Origin: Bifidobacterium sp. UBA6881
GTDB lineage: Bacteria > Actinomycetota > Actinomycetes > Actinomycetales > Bifidobacteriaceae
Reading direction: 5' to 3'
DNA: 7,471 bases
Assembly: GCA_002451435.1 (NCBI GenBank)
Contig: DKCF01000068.1
Span: 26,217 to 33,687 of the forward strand
Shown here: in pieces, positions 5,787-7,471 of the stretch
Layout: each line of letters starts with the position of its first letter
Numbering within the stretch: the stretch's first letter is position 1
Program-made: the position numbers and the translations under genes
The notes under the pieces: model-generated
What the model was told of the DNA's origin: nothing
Seen by the model: the letters and a program-made list of their open reading frames with translations, nothing else
Databases searched by the model: none

Positions 5787-5796
5787 ATTTTATCGT
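5766..5796 (+). promoter_or_regulatory. MerR-type promoter of the aldo/keto reductase gene
   Basis: -35-like TTGACC (5766-5771) and -10-like TATCGT (5791-5796) are separated by 19 bp. The third operator dyad overlaps the -35 by two bases and otherwise lies in that spacer. An over-long 19-20-bp spacer holding the operator is how MerR proteins activate by DNA distortion. The -10 is imperfect, and alternatives at 16 or 18 bp exist (TTTTAT, TTATCG). The transcript would begin near 5803, about 58 nt before the start codon. Confidence 0.65.
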
Positions 5797-5860
5797 TGGA
5801 GCCATGCACGGCATCCAAACCGGCATCCGATATCAACGAGGAACATACGGAGGAAAAACA

Positions 5861-6721
5861 ATGGAGCATGTCAAGCTTGCTAACGGCGTCGAAATTCCGA
5901 AGATCGGCTACGGCGTCTTCCAAGTCAGCAAGGACGATGCATCGCGCTGCGTGCGCGAGGCCATCGAGGTCGGCTATCGACACATCGACACCGCGCAAAG
6001 CTACTTCAACGAGGCCGAGGTCGGCCAAGGCATCAAGGATTCCGGCATCGACCGCAAGGAACTGTTTCTGACCACCAAAGTGTGGATCAGCAACTACGGT
6101 TACGAGAACACGTTGAAGTCGGTCGATGTGTCCTTGAAGAAGCTCGGCGCCGACTATCTCGACTTGGTGCTGCTGCACCAGCCGTTCTCCGATACCTACG
6201 GCGCATGGCATGCGTTGGAGAAGCTGTACAAGGAAGGCGTCATCAGGGCCATCGGCGTTTCCAACTTCTACCCGGACCGTCTGGCCGACATGGTCGCTTT
6301 CAACGAGATCGCCCCGATGGTCAACCAGATTGAGACCAATCCGTTCAATCAGCAGATCGAAGCCCGCGAGAACATGATCAAGCGTGGCGTGGCGCAGGAG
6401 GCATGGGCGCCGTTCGGCGAGGGCAAAGCCGGCATGTTCGATAATCCGACTCTGGTCAGAATCGGTGAGACTCATGGCAAGTCCGTCGCCCAGGTGATTC
6501 TGCGCTGGCTGATGCAGCGGGACATCGTGGCTCTGCCCAAGTCCACGCATAAGAATCGTATGGAGGAGAACATCGACGTGTTCGACTTCGCGCTTACGGA
6601 CGAGGAGATGGCGGACATCGCCGTGCTGGACACGAAGACCAGCCTGTTCTTCCGCCACGACACCCCGGAGGCCGTCGACATGTTCGTTGGATTCGTCAAG
6701 GACCGTGCCGGCCGCGAATGA
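5861..6721 (+). CDS. Aldo/keto reductase (2,5-diketo-D-gluconate reductase-like)
   Basis: 286 residues, a normal length for the bacterial AKR5-type group. These cytosolic (beta/alpha)8-barrel enzymes use NADPH to reduce aldehydes and ketones. The catalytic tetrad is complete: Asp43 and Tyr48 in DTAQSYFNE, Lys73 in TTKVW and His106 in LLHQP. Also visible are the family segments GVSNF (132-136), VNQIETNPF (154-162) and the cofactor-binding PKSTHKNRMEEN (226-237). The true substrate cannot be read from sequence. The start was chosen at MEHVKLANGV because GGAGG lies 7 nt upstream and family proteins begin there; an ATG at 5804 is in frame but has no such support. It is divergent from merR, with a MerR-type promoter, and 42 bp before a flavodoxin gene, so probably one inducible operon. 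Confidence 0.95.
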   Translation: MEHVKLANGVEIPKIGYGVFQVSKDDASRCVREAIEVGYRHIDTAQSYFNEAEVGQGIKDSGIDRKELFLTTKVWISNYGYENTLKSVDVSLKKLGADYLDLVLLHQPFSDTYGAWHALEKLYKEGVIRAIGVSNFYPDRLADMVAFNEIAPMVNQIETNPFNQQIEARENMIKRGVAQEAWAPFGEGKAGMFDNPTLVRIGETHGKSVAQVILRWLMQRDIVALPKSTHKNRMEENIDVFDFALTDEEMADIAVLDTKTSLFFRHDTPEAVDMFVGFVKDRAGRE

Positions 6722-6763
6722 TGCTGGTATACCGGAAGAAAAGGCTCTAGGGAAGGTGTGGGC

Positions 6764-7255
6764 ATGATGGAAACGAAGGCAAAGACCTTGGTGGCGTATT
6801 TCTCCGCTACGGGCACGACGCGCGGGGTCGCCGAGCGGCTGGCGAAGTCAATTGGCGCTGACCTGGCCGAGATCAAGGCGGCTCAGGACTACACGGCCGC
6901 CGACATCGATTGGCGTGATACGTCCAGCCGCTCCTATGTGGAGCATCAGCACCGCGGGATGCGCCCTGAACTGGCGGCGGATGCGCCGAGCGCCGAAGGC
7001 TACGGCGTGGTGTTCGTCGGCTATCCGCTGTGGTGGGAGACCGCTCCGCGCGTCGTGCGCACATGGCTCGAAGCGCAGGACTGGGCAGGCAAAACCATCG
7101 TGACGTTCGCTACGAGCTCCACCAGCACGCGCGGTGCGGACGGTGTACAGCTGCATGATTCCGCGCCGGCGGCCCGTTGGGTGGCCGGCAGGCGCATGCC
7201 GGCCGGCACCACCGAAGCACAACTCCGGGATTGGGTCGATTCGCTCGGGCTGTGA
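6764..7255 (+). CDS. Flavodoxin
   Basis: 163 residues from the ATG at 6764, which has GGAAGG 7 nt upstream; GTG 6758 and ATG 6767 are also possible. The N-terminal beta strand and phosphate loop, LVAYFSATGTTRGVAERLA (9-27), match the FMN phosphate-binding S-x-T-G-x-T pattern. VVFVGYPLWWETAPRVVRTWLE (82-103) matches the flavin-stacking W loop of the flavodoxin_4-type family, as do DYTAADIDWRD-x-SSRSYVEHQ and RPEL in the middle. FATSSTSTRG (115-124) is the third FMN loop, although many relatives have a Gly-Ser pattern there. It is a small FMN-binding electron carrier or quinone/nitro-type reductase, with no signal peptide. It lies 42 bp after the aldo/keto reductase on the same strand, so it is likely cotranscribed and part of the same stress response. 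Confidence 0.92.
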   Translation: MMETKAKTLVAYFSATGTTRGVAERLAKSIGADLAEIKAAQDYTAADIDWRDTSSRSYVEHQHRGMRPELAADAPSAEGYGVVFVGYPLWWETAPRVVRTWLEAQDWAGKTIVTFATSSTSTRGADGVQLHDSAPAARWVAGRRMPAGTTEAQLRDWVDSLGL

Positions 7256-7299
7256 GTTGAGCCGTGGCTGCTGATACTGCTGCGTGCTATGTTCCTGTT

Positions 7300-7471
7300 A
7301 TGCGATTGGTGGAAACATGGCTGGGTGATCCGGAACGGACATACGCGTTGTTCGGCGAGTTTCAGGCGGACGAGAACGGATTCGAGAATCCCGCGGCCGG
7401 CATGGGCAGGGCAGCCTTCGCCGACTATGTGCGGAGTCTGAGAAACGAGGCCGCCGGAATCGGCCTCAAAC
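7300..7471 (+). CDS. GNAT-family N-acetyltransferase, 3'-partial
   Basis: 57 residues are visible before the window ends. MRLVETW...F-x-EFQADENGFENPAAGMG followed by FADYVRSL-x-NEAAGIGLK resembles the N-terminal part of a common group of about 170-residue GNAT proteins (pattern GFENP-x-x-G...F..Y......GIGL). The acetyl-CoA-binding segment lies outside the window, so the identification rests on this N-terminal pattern. ATG 7300 has no visible Shine-Dalgarno sequence. A TATGTT box with TGC before it (7285-7293) ends 6 nt upstream, so the mRNA could be leaderless. GTG 7264 is an in-frame alternative. It starts 44 bp after the flavodoxin and may or may not belong to its operon. Confidence 0.75.
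   Translation, partial: MRLVETWLGDPERTYALFGEFQADENGFENPAAGMGRAAFADYVRSLRNEAAGIGLK

Noticed and set aside
6724..6735. CTGGTATACCGG after the reductase stop as a fourth operator
   Set aside because: Half-sites resemble the operator but abut without the 5-7-bp centre, and one base differs; probably chance.

Overview
The window looks like a stretch of chromosome from an actinobacterium, most probably Bifidobacterium. The coding regions are GC-rich, a folK-like gene is followed by a DUF3180 membrane protein with ATGA overlap (an actinobacterial arrangement), and the protein sequences have a bifidobacterial flavour. The genus call is inference; no rRNA or marker gene is present to confirm it.

Layout. 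(1) 2-1260, plus strand: the 3' end of a folate-pathway gene with a Folk/HPPK-like C-terminal domain, translationally coupled to a DUF3180 membrane protein. (2) 1264-2187, minus strand: an acyl-CoA thioesterase II (TesB) that meets DUF3180 tail to tail with 3 bp between stop codons. (3) 2188-2937: about 750 bp without a convincing gene. It holds a cluster of roughly 21-bp repeats, a strong 19-bp-arm hairpin and, at its right end, the likely terminator of ettA. (4) 2938-4614, minus strand: the ABC-F translation factor EttA, starting at TTG. (5) 4615-5176: a 560-bp leader/intergenic region with two leftward promoter candidates, several inverted repeats and two possible leaderless small ORFs. (6) 5177-5623, minus strand: a MerR-family regulator of AdhR/NmlR type. 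(7) 5861-7255, plus strand: an aldo/keto reductase and a flavodoxin, probably one operon, divergent from merR. (8) 7300 to the window end: the start of a GNAT acetyltransferase.

The best-supported working unit is merR / aldo-keto reductase / flavodoxin. The intergenic region carries three 17-bp dyads of the form CCGGT-N7-ACCGG. One fills a 19-bp spacer between -35-like and -10-like boxes in front of the reductase gene, the classic geometry of a MerR-activated promoter. The regulator has a Cys at the position used for thiol sensing in AdhR/NmlR proteins. Together these suggest a module that senses aldehydes or other electrophiles and detoxifies them.

The least explained parts are the repeat cluster at 2588-2823, the elaborate ettA leader, and the folK domain, which appears to have lost its catalytic loop residues.
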